DNA from: a virus
IMG/VR virus record: IMGVR_UViG_3300042288_002007
Location: 1 to 60,060 of that record
Length of the DNA stretch: 60,060 nt
Strand: one strand, 5' to 3'
The position numbers were made by a program, and so were the translations under genes. The notes under the pieces are model-generated. The model had not been told where the DNA came from, searched no databases, and saw nothing but the letters and a program-made list of their open reading frames with translations. Shown here piece by piece: positions 7,584 through 16,353 of the stretch (its first letter is position 1; each line of letters opens with the position of its first letter).

Positions 7584-9653
7584 ATGAGAACTCAATACGC
7601 ATCCACCCCAACACCTTCAGCCCCAGTCCTTGCTACTTCATCAGGAAATACAACGATCGCCATAGCAGGTACAAAATATATTTGGATTTACTGCCGAAAT
7701 CGTAGTGGCGTAACTGATTTTTCTCCAGTAGCTAGTATTGCGATCGCCCCCGGACAATCCCTACTAATTCCACTAGCATCAACAATCAGAAAAACAGCAA
7801 GCGATATTCATGAAATTGGTGTGGTGATGGCAACCACCAGTTCTCCGGCTTCGGGTTGTGTAGTGGCCACTTATCCAGGATTTGATATTGATGGAGTCAC
7901 CCCAACTACTTTACCCACAACAATTACTTTATCCTATGACTCCCATTTTCAACTAAATGCAGTGGTAGCGAACCCCGCAGCCTTACCATCTAGCAACAGA
8001 ATAAATGGGATGCGGCGATATGTGACTTCTACTGCTTTATTTATGGAGTGGAGCGATCGCGCCTCAGCTTGGATTCTGTGCAATCCCCAAAATTTCAATC
8101 CTTACGTAGCGTCAACAATAGATGAGGGAGGGGCAAATGTTGACTTATCAAAAATTACCAATTATTCAGCAATAATTACCCCTGATTACGATGTTTCTGG
8201 TGACTTGTCCACACCTGTAAAATACTGGATTGTCAATGATACTGATTATTTAATTCCCCAGGGTAAGCGGGTGAGAATAGCTTGCTCAACAGCTAACAAT
8301 GAGGTTGTTTCTGACGACTTCAAGGGGTTGATGAAAATTACTTTCTTGGGGTATGCAAATACTTTAACAGGAGTTTTAGATACAACTGGTATGTCCGTTG
8401 GTGGTCAGATGGATTACCAAGGGGATGTAATCACAAACTTGCTACTACCAAAAGATTTACCTGCCGGTTCTGCCTATGTGTTGCAAGTGCAAATGGCGTT
8501 TGATATGGCAGATGTTGACAACAAAGCCTACCAAGGGGAAGTTGTTAAAATTTATCCCTATCTAGCACCGCACTATGCAGAATATGACCCAGCTTACGAT
8601 GACATTGGCGATCGCATTTTTCCCACCGGTGGCAAAAGAAGAATTTTACCAAATGGCGCAGGTTTAGACTTATTAGCTGATAGTGGTTCAGGCTCAATTG
8701 CCTATTACAAATGGCGAAATGTTGGGCAAACTGATGTTTTTGGGGCAAGTTCAAATACTGCAAATCAAAATGTTTTAGTTACTAATAATGGAACTTGTTT
8801 TGTCGCTAATACTGTTCCTGATACCGCAGGGTTAAGAGCCGTAATTAGTACAGTAGACAGTGTTGGACATCCAACTGCTTGGACTGGTTCTATAGCTTTG
8901 GATGGCACCAAAATTCTGAGCATCACTGTCACTCATGCCACTGCAATTAGAGCCGATTATCCTGATATAATTGCTGGTACGACTGCAACACTAAACGCGG
9001 GCAAAGTGCGAGTCTATGCAAGGATTATTGGTAGCTCCAATATTCGTGTTTTTGATGCTCCTATCATCGGAGTTAACCCCACTGAAACAATCCTTGTTGG
9101 TGCATCTGGCAGCACGATAATCACGTCTTTACCCTCAATTGATGCTGAAGTTGGGCTATTTACTCCCACCTCATTTACTAGAACTTTTGCAACTAACTCC
9201 AGTGTCTTCACTTCTGGTAATTATGAAATTGCGATCGCTTATCTCTACGAAGATACTGTCACTTCAATTTCCCATGATGTAGCTTTGGGATGTGTGATTG
9301 AATCCGGTGGTACACTCACAGAACTACAGACTTTGTTCAGAGTCATTGGGCAACCGGTTGCTGATTTAGCTGCATTGAGTTTATTGGAACTAGCTAAAAT
9401 ATTTCCTTGGCAGACTCGCTATGTTATTTTTGAGAATGTAGAATATAGATTTAATCCCACTTCCTATGGAGCAGATGACAGTAATTCAATTATTAGACCA
9501 TCAGCAATTAATATTTCTTCTCCTGGTAGATGGATTAAAATAGCAGGAGGATCAGGTGGTGGCTTAGATTACAATATTTTAGACAAAATATTAACCGATT
9601 CTACTGGCAATGTACTGGTTAGTGCTAACGGGAATGTTCTTTATACTTTGTAA
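7584..9653 (+). CDS. Putative tail fibre protein (689 aa)
   Basis: The N-terminal ~110 residues look like a fibronectin or Ig-type beta-sandwich (KYIWIYCRNRSGVTDFSPVA). The middle is beta-rich. The C-terminus carries a module ending PGRWIKIAGGSGGG, followed by a short repeat-like end (LTDSTGNVLVSANGNVLYTL). The same kind of GR[WF]I..GG.GGG module occurs in the next gene, suggesting a shared docking or trimerisation element. The gene carries several HIP1 sites, unlike its upstream neighbour. Confidence 0.65.
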   Translation: MRTQYASTPTPSAPVLATSSGNTTIAIAGTKYIWIYCRNRSGVTDFSPVASIAIAPGQSLLIPLASTIRKTASDIHEIGVVMATTSSPASGCVVATYPGFDIDGVTPTTLPTTITLSYDSHFQLNAVVANPAALPSSNRINGMRRYVTSTALFMEWSDRASAWILCNPQNFNPYVASTIDEGGANVDLSKITNYSAIITPDYDVSGDLSTPVKYWIVNDTDYLIPQGKRVRIACSTANNEVVSDDFKGLMKITFLGYANTLTGVLDTTGMSVGGQMDYQGDVITNLLLPKDLPAGSAYVLQVQMAFDMADVDNKAYQGEVVKIYPYLAPHYAEYDPAYDDIGDRIFPTGGKRRILPNGAGLDLLADSGSGSIAYYKWRNVGQTDVFGASSNTANQNVLVTNNGTCFVANTVPDTAGLRAVISTVDSVGHPTAWTGSIALDGTKILSITVTHATAIRADYPDIIAGTTATLNAGKVRVYARIIGSSNIRVFDAPIIGVNPTETILVGASGSTIITSLPSIDAEVGLFTPTSFTRTFATNSSVFTSGNYEIAIAYLYEDTVTSISHDVALGCVIESGGTLTELQTLFRVIGQPVADLAALSLLELAKIFPWQTRYVIFENVEYRFNPTSYGADDSNSIIRPSAINISSPGRWIKIAGGSGGGLDYNILDKILTDSTGNVLVSANGNVLYTL

Positions 9654-9659
9654 ACAATC

Positions 9660-10097
9660 ATGGCATTTATTCAAGACGCTTTAAAAGTACCTAATATTGC
9701 AGCATTAAAAGCATTAACTTCATCTACGCCAATCAAGAGAGTTGACGGTGCTTTTTATGCAGTAGATAACAATGGCGACGACAATCCAGCTTGGTATCTC
9801 TATTCTGCGGCAGCATCTACTACAGAATCTTTACCTGCAATTGTTTCACCTACAGACACAATAGGTAGGTTCATTCAGTTTGGTGGTGCTGGAGGTGGTA
9901 ACGTAATACTGACTGTTAGTACATCTGCACCAACAAGTTCACCACCATCTGTTACACCGACTACAGGAGGAAAAGTATGCAAGCATTTTCAAATAACAGA
10001 TGATGATTATGGTAATATGACAATACGAGAATGGACTGGTATTAACAGTGCAGGAGCTAGTGGTAATAATGGTTGGGTATACGTAACTTTAATCTAA
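9660..10097 (+). CDS. Small tail-fibre-associated protein with shared GRFI-GG module
   Basis: A 145-residue protein. Residues ~5-85 (VPNIAALKALTSST ... YAVDNNGDDNP ... TIGRFIQFGGAGGGN) parallel the C-terminal module of the preceding fibre protein. A Ser/Thr/Pro linker (TSAPTSSPPSVTPTTGGK) and a short C-terminal domain with conserved-looking aromatic residues (IREWTGINSAG) follow. It may be a fibre extension or adaptor protein. It lies 6 bp after the fibre gene and is probably co-translated. Confidence 0.6.
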   Translation: MAFIQDALKVPNIAALKALTSSTPIKRVDGAFYAVDNNGDDNPAWYLYSAAASTTESLPAIVSPTDTIGRFIQFGGAGGGNVILTVSTSAPTSSPPSVTPTTGGKVCKHFQITDDDYGNMTIREWTGINSAGASGNNGWVYVTLI

Positions 10098-10099
10098 TT

Positions 10100-10726
10100 A
10101 TGTTTAGTTTTTATCTTTGGGTATGTAAATCTGATTGTCTTTTAGTTATTGAGTTAATTAATAACATCTATTTTTATTACCCAAATATAGAAATTATTGT
10201 AATATCTGATGGTGAGATTGATGAGGCAATAGTAGAACAAATACTTGAGTTAAATGTTATTTATTATCAAGATGAACGTAGAAAAATAATTGGTAATAAC
10301 GCAAACTTCTTGTACTTTAAATATAAAAAATTATTGGAATTAAGTGACGCTGTTCTATTTATTAAATTAGATCCTGATAGTAGATTGCTCAGGTGTTTTA
10401 CGTTGCTTAACTCAGACTGGTTTGGACAAATATTTAAACAAAATACTCTAACAGGTGTTTATGGTTGTGCGATGGGAATATCAAGATCAACCATTATTAC
10501 ATTACTTGATACATTAAATGTTCAAACTAATTTTACTTATACTAATTCAAGCAATGAGTTACGAATGTCTGAAGATATTGCAATAGCACATTACTTGAAT
10601 CAACTCAATATATATCCTGATAAATGGAATGAAGTTAATATAAGACTGTTCTTTCTGCCCTCTTTGTTAACAGATATAACTGCAATAATTCATCCTTGCA
10701 TAGACAAGAGCTATGCGCGAACGTAA
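10100..10726 (+). CDS. GT-A-like glycosyltransferase
   Basis: The ATG at 10100, 2 bp after the upstream stop, is preferred over an earlier in-frame start that overlaps the upstream gene. Of 208 residues, the N-terminal half looks like a nucleotide-sugar-binding Rossmann fold (IEIIVISDGEIDEAIVEQIL), and a DxD-type motif (IKLDPDSR, near residue 95) fits metal and sugar-nucleotide binding. A later SEDIAIAHYLNQL segment is glycosyltransferase-like. The gene is very AT-rich and has no HIP1 site, unlike the flanks. Placed at the end of the fibre operon, it may modify tail fibres or host glycans; that is inference. Confidence 0.5.
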   Translation: MFSFYLWVCKSDCLLVIELINNIYFYYPNIEIIVISDGEIDEAIVEQILELNVIYYQDERRKIIGNNANFLYFKYKKLLELSDAVLFIKLDPDSRLLRCFTLLNSDWFGQIFKQNTLTGVYGCAMGISRSTIITLLDTLNVQTNFTYTNSSNELRMSEDIAIAHYLNQLNIYPDKWNEVNIRLFFLPSLLTDITAIIHPCIDKSYART

Positions 10727-10766
10727 TTCAATAGATAAAATTAAACTCCAAGTTAAGCGATCGCCA

Positions 10767-11084
10767 TCAACATTCCCTTCTCCCCTCAATATTCCTGATA
10801 GCTTTTTCTCTCCAGTCATCCCCAACATTCTTGTAAAAATCTTTAATTGACAGACATTCAACTGAGGGTAGACAGAATAGGTTGGCGATCGCTAAAGCTA
10901 CCCCAAATTCAATCCTAGATTCTCCAGATTCAATTACACTCCAGGAATCGTGACCAATATCGATCAGTTCGGAAAGTTCAGACTGAGTTTTTTCAGTTTC
11001 AATCCGCAAATGCTTGATATTGGTTGCGATTATTTTATATAAATTTAAATTTCTATTGAGTGATTGACCTACCAGCTTACCCAT
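10767..11084 (-). CDS. XRE-family transcriptional regulator (105 aa)
   Basis: An N-terminal helix-turn-helix domain at about residues 15-75: IIATNIKHLRIETEKTQSEL, then the recognition region IGHDSWSVIESGESRIEF. A short C-terminal helix rich in Lys, Arg and Trp follows. It is divergent from the head operon starting at 11220, and the intervening sequence contains a clustered direct/inverted repeat that could be its operator. It probably controls late genes or itself. It is distinct from the shorter XRE gene at 1479. Confidence 0.8.
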   Translation of the reverse strand: MGKLVGQSLNRNLNLYKIIATNIKHLRIETEKTQSELSELIDIGHDSWSVIESGESRIEFGVALAIANLFCLPSVECLSIKDFYKNVGDDWREKAIRNIEGRREC

Positions 11085-11219
11085 AATTATTAAAAATTAG
11101 TTTCCCTGAATATATAATAACCGATTAATTAGCGATAAATCGGTTAATTAGCGATAAACATTTTTATTAAAAGTCAAGCAAATTAGGATGTTAGTAATAC
11201 TTTTATTCCTATTTCTGTT
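11085..11219 (+). promoter_or_regulatory. Head-operon promoter with operator-like repeats
   Basis: A TATAAT box lies at 11113-11118. Directly behind it an inverted repeat AACCGATT (11119-11126) pairs with AATCGGTT (11138-11145), and a 15-bp direct repeat TTAATTAGCGATAAA occurs at 11125-11139 and 11144-11158, a 19-bp period. A regulator bound here would cover the expected start site. The region sits between the divergent XRE gene and the DUF2213 gene. The -35 box is not obvious. Confidence 0.5.
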
Positions 11220-12692
11220 GTGGCAATAAGATTTGATTCTGGAACTATTCGCAGCCCGATCAAAACGCCTGAAGGTTACTTTAAGGCAGTAGGTTCGTTT
11301 GCGAAACAAGGAATTTTAGAATATCGCACACCAGATGGAGGAATCAGAAGAGAATTTCGCCCTGGGGAAGAAAACGAAAAAGCATTAAAAAAATGGGCTT
11401 CTCAGGTAGTCACCAATGAACATCCTGACAGATTAGTAAATGCTGAAAATGCCAAACAATATCAAGTAGGGATAACAGACTCAACAGTTTTTCTAGAGGA
11501 TGATTACGTTCGAGGTGTGGTGATTGTCACTGATGCTGAAGCTGTTAGATCCATAGAAAGAGGCGACACTACAGAAATATCCACCGGATATAAATGCCGT
11601 GTCATTAATGAGCCTGGAACTTGGAGAGGGCAACATTACGATGCAGTTCAAGTTGATATTGAGCCTAATCATGTAGCCCTAACCAAAAAAGGACGTGCGG
11701 GTTCTGACGTTGCCTTGCATTTAGATAGTGATGATAAAGATGTTGCCTATCAAACAACTAATAAATATAAATCTATGGCCAGTTTAACTATCAAGGGTGC
11801 GACTTACGAAGTTGACCCCCTTATTGCCTCTGTTGTCAGCGGGCATATTTCTGATTTGGAGAAGCAAGCTATAAAAGCCGATTCTCTATCAGAAAAAGAA
11901 ACCGAACTTGACAAACAAATAGCCTCACTTCAACAACAAATTGAAGAATTGACTGAGGAGCGCGATCGCTATCAAGGTCATGCTGATGCTTACGAAGTGG
12001 TAACTACCAATGCACTACCAATTCTTGAAAAGTATGGTTATGCCTGGAATGCTGACTCTGAAGAATTTGTTTTAGACAGCAAGAAAAAGAAAATGATGAT
12101 GGAGGAAGACGACGAGGAAGACGAGGACGAAGAGGACGATGAAGAGGCTGAAATGATGATGCCTAAGTCCAAAAAGAAAAAAATGGACATGAAGAAAATG
12201 CACATGAAAAAGTACGATTCCTCTGATGAAGACGAGGAAGACGACGACGAAGAAAGTGATGAGGATGATGACGACGAATATGAGGAAGTGGAAGATATGA
12301 CCGCAAGAAAAGACTCTGTTCCCGTCATTCTTGAAGCTTGGAAAAAAGCCGAAGATTTAGGGCTTAACTTCAAATTTGATTCTGCTTTAGATAGAGATGA
12401 CATCTATCAAGCGATCGCATCTGAACTCATGCCAGATGTTGATTTCTCAAATGCTTCATCTGCCTATTTGGAAGGTGTGATAGACCGCTTGTTAATTGAA
12501 TCTCAGTCAGATGATGAAGGTGATGATTTCGGTCGCGCTGATTCTGCTGATTCAGACATTTACAGCACCAATCTACAGCAAATGATTGGACTGACTCGCG
12601 GTAGTGAAAATCCTGCACAAAAACAAGCTGGGCGATCGCAAGAATTAGCAAATGCTTGGCAACAACCCTTGTCCCTTAGCAAAAATAGTTAA
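11220..12692 (+). CDS. DUF2213 family prohead protein (protease/scaffold-like)
   Basis: A 490-residue protein starting at GTG. The N-terminal ~170 residues have DUF2213 features, including the conserved-looking stretch TTEISTGYKCRV and VDIEPNHVALTKKGRAG. DUF2213 proteins sit next to the capsid gene and are generally read as prohead protease or scaffold components. A coiled-coil (residues ~215-250) follows, then an extreme charge-segregated region (~285-365) of Lys/Met blocks and long Asp/Glu runs, then a C-terminal helical part. Such acidic low-complexity regions suit a scaffold that is removed or packaged inside the head. Confidence 0.75.
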   Translation: MAIRFDSGTIRSPIKTPEGYFKAVGSFAKQGILEYRTPDGGIRREFRPGEENEKALKKWASQVVTNEHPDRLVNAENAKQYQVGITDSTVFLEDDYVRGVVIVTDAEAVRSIERGDTTEISTGYKCRVINEPGTWRGQHYDAVQVDIEPNHVALTKKGRAGSDVALHLDSDDKDVAYQTTNKYKSMASLTIKGATYEVDPLIASVVSGHISDLEKQAIKADSLSEKETELDKQIASLQQQIEELTEERDRYQGHADAYEVVTTNALPILEKYGYAWNADSEEFVLDSKKKKMMMEEDDEEDEDEEDDEEAEMMMPKSKKKKMDMKKMHMKKYDSSDEDEEDDDEESDEDDDDEYEEVEDMTARKDSVPVILEAWKKAEDLGLNFKFDSALDRDDIYQAIASELMPDVDFSNASSAYLEGVIDRLLIESQSDDEGDDFGRADSADSDIYSTNLQQMIGLTRGSENPAQKQAGRSQELANAWQQPLSLSKNS

Positions 12693-12697
12693 GAAAA

Positions 12698-13588
12698 ATG
12701 CCTGAATTTCAGTCTATTAACACTCCACCCGGACAAAGTAACTACACCCGATACATGGCACCGGCGCTCGCCGGGATGATGTCTGGTATCGGTTCTGCAA
12801 TCATGATTCCGGCGTTGAATAACTACGCCACTTACGACACTGTAACTATTACCCCACCTGAAACAGTAGACAACTCCGCTACTTACACCGTCACTATTGC
12901 AGCGATCGGTGGTGGTCAAAAGAACTTGTCTGAGTCATTTACCACTGATGGTAGTGCAACAACCGCAGAGTTAGGAACTGGCTTGTACAACGCAATGATT
13001 ACAGACCCAGAGTTTTATTCTGCGGTCAACATTGCTCTAAACACTAGCACTAGCGTTATTACCTTAACTGCTCGTTCTGTTGGCACTGTCTTGACTGTTA
13101 CTTCTAACTCCAGCGTAACTACTAATGATTTAACGATCGCTAAGACTGTAACAGGTGCAGCGAACACAATCATTCCTTTCGGTAGATTTGTTGGTAGACA
13201 AGCAGCCTACTATCGAGATCCATTGGAAGGTTTTGGCACGATGAGCTTAGTAGATCATGCGTCCAACTATTCTGAGTTTGGGATTACCATGCTGAGTCAA
13301 GCCACCGAGCAAGTTGGATTGTTCCAAAATGCTCAAGATGGTTATGCTTTCGGCAAAACAATGGAAATCCTGAGAAATTCTGGAACTTACAGAGGAATTT
13401 GGATTGAAACTGTTGAATCAGACTTGGTTTTTGGTGACACCGCAAGGATTCAAATTACTGCGGGTAATCAAGGGAAACTCACCAAGTCAACCAGTAGCAC
13501 GGTAAACGTTTCCTCGAATGTAACTATCTTGTCATCCACTCAACAAGCTTTTGGCAAGAACATCACTCTTTGTAAAGTTGACTTTTAA
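12698..13588 (+). CDS. Head decoration / structural cement protein with Ig-like insert
   Basis: A 296-residue protein between the DUF2213 gene and the major capsid gene, the position of DUF2190-type decoration proteins in phages with DUF2184 capsids. The ends (YMAPALAGMMSGIGSAIMIP and IPFGRFVGRQAAYYRDPLEG onward) look like the core. Residues ~45-150 are a Thr/Ser/Val-rich beta domain that looks like an inserted Ig-like fold probably displayed on the capsid surface. No catalytic motif is seen. Function is inferred from position and composition. Confidence 0.65.
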   Translation: MPEFQSINTPPGQSNYTRYMAPALAGMMSGIGSAIMIPALNNYATYDTVTITPPETVDNSATYTVTIAAIGGGQKNLSESFTTDGSATTAELGTGLYNAMITDPEFYSAVNIALNTSTSVITLTARSVGTVLTVTSNSSVTTNDLTIAKTVTGAANTIIPFGRFVGRQAAYYRDPLEGFGTMSLVDHASNYSEFGITMLSQATEQVGLFQNAQDGYAFGKTMEILRNSGTYRGIWIETVESDLVFGDTARIQITAGNQGKLTKSTSSTVNVSSNVTILSSTQQAFGKNITLCKVDF

Positions 13589-13599
13589 TTAGGAGCATT

Positions 13600-14532
13600 A
13601 TGTCTTTGTCTGCACCAGAAATTAGAATGGATGCTCCTACTATTGGGGCTTTCCAGAGAGAATTAGAATATCGAGAAGCCCAAGTAATTCAGGCAATGAA
13701 ACCCGAATTACCTGCGGCTGCTGGTAAGTTATTTCAAATTGAAGAACAGAATTTATCTTGGGCGGAATCTACCAGTTACACCACTATTGATGGTGTGGGT
13801 GGTTTTGAATTGGCGCGGGGACAAACCAGCAATTTGCCTTATGTGGAAATGGTTGGTGAACAGTTCAATCAAGGAATTTTCACATATCGCAACGGCTACA
13901 GATTTACAGAAAAAGAAGTAGCTGCAACCCTGAAAAGAAATGTTCCTATTGAGGAACAAAAAATCATGTTGGTTCAACGTGCCTACGAGGAAAAGTTGAA
14001 TCAATTGCTATTATTTGGTGATGTAAAAACTGGACTTCCTGGGTTCTTCAATCATCCATCTTGGTTGCGGTCAATGTCGTTGTTCAAGCTTGATGGTACT
14101 ACCATGAATGCTAACAACGTTCTAGCTGTACTAAATGCTGGTATTCAAGGTGGTAAAACAGCTACCAGCAAAATCATCAAGTATGACACCCTCCTACTCC
14201 CTGAAAACCGTTACGACTTCTTGATGAGTCAGTTCCGTCTCAGTGAATATGGACAAGAAAAATCAGTTCTCAGATATTTCTTGGAAAACAACCCCAGTAT
14301 CAAAGACATTCAGCCAATGGCAGAGCTTGAAACTGCTGGACCCAATGGTGAAGCTGTAGCAATGTTCTACAAGCGTGACCCGTCCTACTTCAAGGCTAGA
14401 ATCACTGACCCATTCCGCCCCCGTCCTTTAATTTCTGATGGACCTTGGGCTTTTTATCGTGGTTACAGTTTTGACTACAACGGTCTGACTGTATATCGCC
14501 GTTACGCTGCTCACGTTGTTATTGGGGTGTAA
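13600..14532 (+). CDS. Major capsid protein (DUF2184 family)
   Basis: A 310-residue protein preceded by a good ribosome binding site (TTAGGAGCATT). The pattern FQRELEYREAQVIQAMKPEL near the N-terminus, SYTTIDGVGGFELARG, VQRAYEEKLNQLLLFGD and a Tyr/Pro-rich C-terminus match DUF2184 capsid proteins, which adopt the HK97 fold. No long N-terminal scaffold domain is present, so scaffolding is presumably supplied by the DUF2213 protein upstream. Confidence 0.8.
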   Translation: MSLSAPEIRMDAPTIGAFQRELEYREAQVIQAMKPELPAAAGKLFQIEEQNLSWAESTSYTTIDGVGGFELARGQTSNLPYVEMVGEQFNQGIFTYRNGYRFTEKEVAATLKRNVPIEEQKIMLVQRAYEEKLNQLLLFGDVKTGLPGFFNHPSWLRSMSLFKLDGTTMNANNVLAVLNAGIQGGKTATSKIIKYDTLLLPENRYDFLMSQFRLSEYGQEKSVLRYFLENNPSIKDIQPMAELETAGPNGEAVAMFYKRDPSYFKARITDPFRPRPLISDGPWAFYRGYSFDYNGLTVYRRYAAHVVIGV

Positions 14533-14537
14533 TTAAC

Positions 14538-14858
14538 ATGAATAAAGTCACTCAAGAACACATCAATCAACTATTAGATTATGCTGAAACTGAAGAATAT
14601 ACTTTTCACGGTAAGCAGCACGTAGTTAGTTATAAATTCCCTAATGGGTTTGCAATTATCGGCGTAGGTAGTTGTGTAGATCCTGCTAATTTTGATATTG
14701 AACTTGGCAGGAAATATGCCAGGGAACAAGTTGAAAATAAATTGTGGGAACTAGAAGGCTATCTTTTGCAAAACATTTTGGATGGGAGAGTTCAGAAAAC
14801 CTCAATGACAGTTGAGGAAGCAAAAGCTCGATTAGGTGACGGTTACGCTGCTGTTTAG
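14538..14858 (+). CDS. Gp49/Gp66-like phage protein
   Basis: A 106-residue protein that fits the phage N4 Gp49 / Sf6 Gp66 family in its pattern of YTFHGKQHVVSYKFPNGFAI, GVGSCVDPANFDIELGRKYA and a C-terminal helix. The exact function of the family is not established; members are found in capsid modules and elsewhere in phages. It starts 5 bp after the capsid gene and is probably co-transcribed with it. Confidence 0.75.
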   Translation: MNKVTQEHINQLLDYAETEEYTFHGKQHVVSYKFPNGFAIIGVGSCVDPANFDIELGRKYAREQVENKLWELEGYLLQNILDGRVQKTSMTVEEAKARLGDGYAAV

Positions 14859-14869
14859 TAAATAGAAAA

Positions 14870-15379
14870 ATGTCCTACTTTGCGATCGCTTACCAACCCG
14901 AAAGAGAGAAAAGCCGACAAATGCCATTTGGTGTGCGCGGTGCAAGATTGTTCAATTACCAAATTGAGCGCCCAACTGCTGCCAAAAAAGACAGCAAATT
15001 AAGTTTAGCTGACCGGATAGAAATTGAAGTTGTCACTTTGAATAAGGGGACTAATTTCATTGATGCTGATAAGTGGAACAGTGTTCTCAAGCATGAAGTT
15101 AATCAGATTGCGATCGCTAATTTGATTAAATGTGGTGCGTTAACTGTTCACACTCCCACCGCAGAATTTCCAGTCAGAGATACCACTGATTTTGAAGATA
15201 TTGGCATCATTCAGGAGTTAGCTGAAAACTCCAAAGATGTTGATTGGTTGTCACTAAGCCTGAACGTAGATCGTCGTCCTGAAGTGAGAAAATTACTCGC
15301 TGACAGATTACGAGATATTTCAGATGAAGTTGCGGCTATGTCTCAAACTATTTCCGGTTCTATTGCTAGTGGTAGATAA
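14870..15379 (+). CDS. Putative head-tail connector region protein (169 aa)
   Basis: A soluble mixed alpha/beta protein, not recognised. Visible features are a central DKWNSVLKHEVNQIAIANL segment and a C-terminal helix pair (DVDWLSLSLNVDRRPEVRKL). It lies between the Gp49-like gene and the DUF4054-like gene, where head completion or connector proteins are usually coded. It starts 11 bp after the upstream stop and ends 2 bp before the next gene. Confidence 0.55.
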   Translation: MSYFAIAYQPEREKSRQMPFGVRGARLFNYQIERPTAAKKDSKLSLADRIEIEVVTLNKGTNFIDADKWNSVLKHEVNQIAIANLIKCGALTVHTPTAEFPVRDTTDFEDIGIIQELAENSKDVDWLSLSLNVDRRPEVRKLLADRLRDISDEVAAMSQTISGSIASGR

Positions 15380-15381
15380 TT

Positions 15382-15777
15382 ATGGTCGTCACACGCCCCA
15401 GTTTCCTTGTTAGATATAAAAAGTTCCAGACTCAAGATCCCGAAATTGTTGATTTTGCTTTAGAGCAAGCCAAGGAGTTTGTAGCTACGTCTCTATGGGG
15501 TCAACGTCGGGATACTGGAATTATGTTGTTAATGGCGCATTTCCTGGAAATGGAAGATGCCCAAATTGCGGAAACTGGTGGTAGAGCGATCGCAATGGCT
15601 TCTGGTAGTAGTGGTTCATCTCCATCTGCTCAACAGGATGATTTTCAGCTAACAACCTACGGCAGAAGATATAAAATGCTCAAGGATGAATTGTTAGCCG
15701 GAACACTCTCACCAAGAGTTGATGATGAAGATGAATGGGATGGAAACATCAAATTTGGCATAGGTTTCCCGATATGA
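15382..15777 (+). CDS. DUF4054-like head-tail adaptor
   Basis: A 131-residue protein. The layout FKTQDPEIVDFALEQAKEFV, WGQRRDTGIMLLMAHFLEM, and a C-terminal TTYGRRYKMLKDELL resembles DUF4054 head-tail connector proteins, which form a ring under the portal. A Ser/Gly-rich loop (residues ~70-85) interrupts the helices. It overlaps the following gene by ATGA. Confidence 0.7.
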   Translation: MVVTRPSFLVRYKKFQTQDPEIVDFALEQAKEFVATSLWGQRRDTGIMLLMAHFLEMEDAQIAETGGRAIAMASGSSGSSPSAQQDDFQLTTYGRRYKMLKDELLAGTLSPRVDDEDEWDGNIKFGIGFPI

Positions 15778-16196
15778 CAAACTACTTTGAAAGGATGTCA
15801 ATATTGCGCGATGCTGCTGCTAAAAAAGCCGTTGAGTATGGATTGCCAAAGGTTAGGGGTGTTTATATTCGTCGGCTAATTGGTGATGATTACCAAATTA
15901 CTCAAGTTATTCCAAATCCAGTTATTGAAGAAGCTAAATATGATTTGGAGAATATGAGTAGTCTGAGTAATTTACAAGGTGTGGCTAGAGTTCTTGATAT
16001 TAAGGGTATTTCTAAGCAGTATCCACGTCATGAACTAGAAGCCGAGAATATAGATTACTTGGTAGACAGTATTGACAATACTCCAGATGCCCCGCAAATG
16101 ACTTGTACTTTACTGCAATTAACTGATAATGGACTAACCTGGAGTATTCAAGTTAAGCAAGATCAAGGACAGCAAGAGGTCTATATTTATGAGTGA
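15774..16196 (+). CDS. Putative neck / tail completion protein (140 aa)
   Basis: The start was set at the ATG of the ATGA overlap with the upstream DUF4054-like gene rather than at an earlier in-frame start. The protein begins MTNYFERMSILRDAAAKKAV and has a VYIRRLIGDDYQITQVI strand pair and a C-terminal beta stretch (QLTDNGLTWSIQVKQDQG). Family not recognised. Position after a DUF4054 adaptor suggests a neck or tail-terminator protein. Confidence 0.6.
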   Translation: MTNYFERMSILRDAAAKKAVEYGLPKVRGVYIRRLIGDDYQITQVIPNPVIEEAKYDLENMSSLSNLQGVARVLDIKGISKQYPRHELEAENIDYLVDSIDNTPDAPQMTCTLLQLTDNGLTWSIQVKQDQGQQEVYIYE

Positions 16197-16353
16197 TATT
16201 AAAGACGGTTTTTTATTAGATGATTCTCACTTAGAGGGTAATGTTTTTGAGGGATTGATAACAAATGAAACTGCTGCCTCTGGCAAGGTTAAAGGGAAGA
16301 ATCGAGGCAAGGGCGGACTTCCAAAATCAAATCCTAAAGTGCAAGAAAGCTAA
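16189..16353 (+). CDS. Possible small basic protein (54 aa)
   Basis: The ATG overlaps the last codons of the upstream gene. The product begins MSDIKDGFLLDDSHLEGNVF and ends in a basic Gly/Lys-rich stretch (GKNRGKGGLPKSNPKV). It overlaps the next gene by 89 bp in another frame, so one of the two starts may be wrong. Reported because it sits in the coupled train; evidence is weak. Confidence 0.3.
   Translation: MSDIKDGFLLDDSHLEGNVFEGLITNETAASGKVKGKNRGKGGLPKSNPKVQES

Noticed and set aside
12038-12403. Minus-strand poly-Ser ORF
   Set aside because: It is the complement of the Asp/Glu runs of the DUF2213 protein; no independent evidence.
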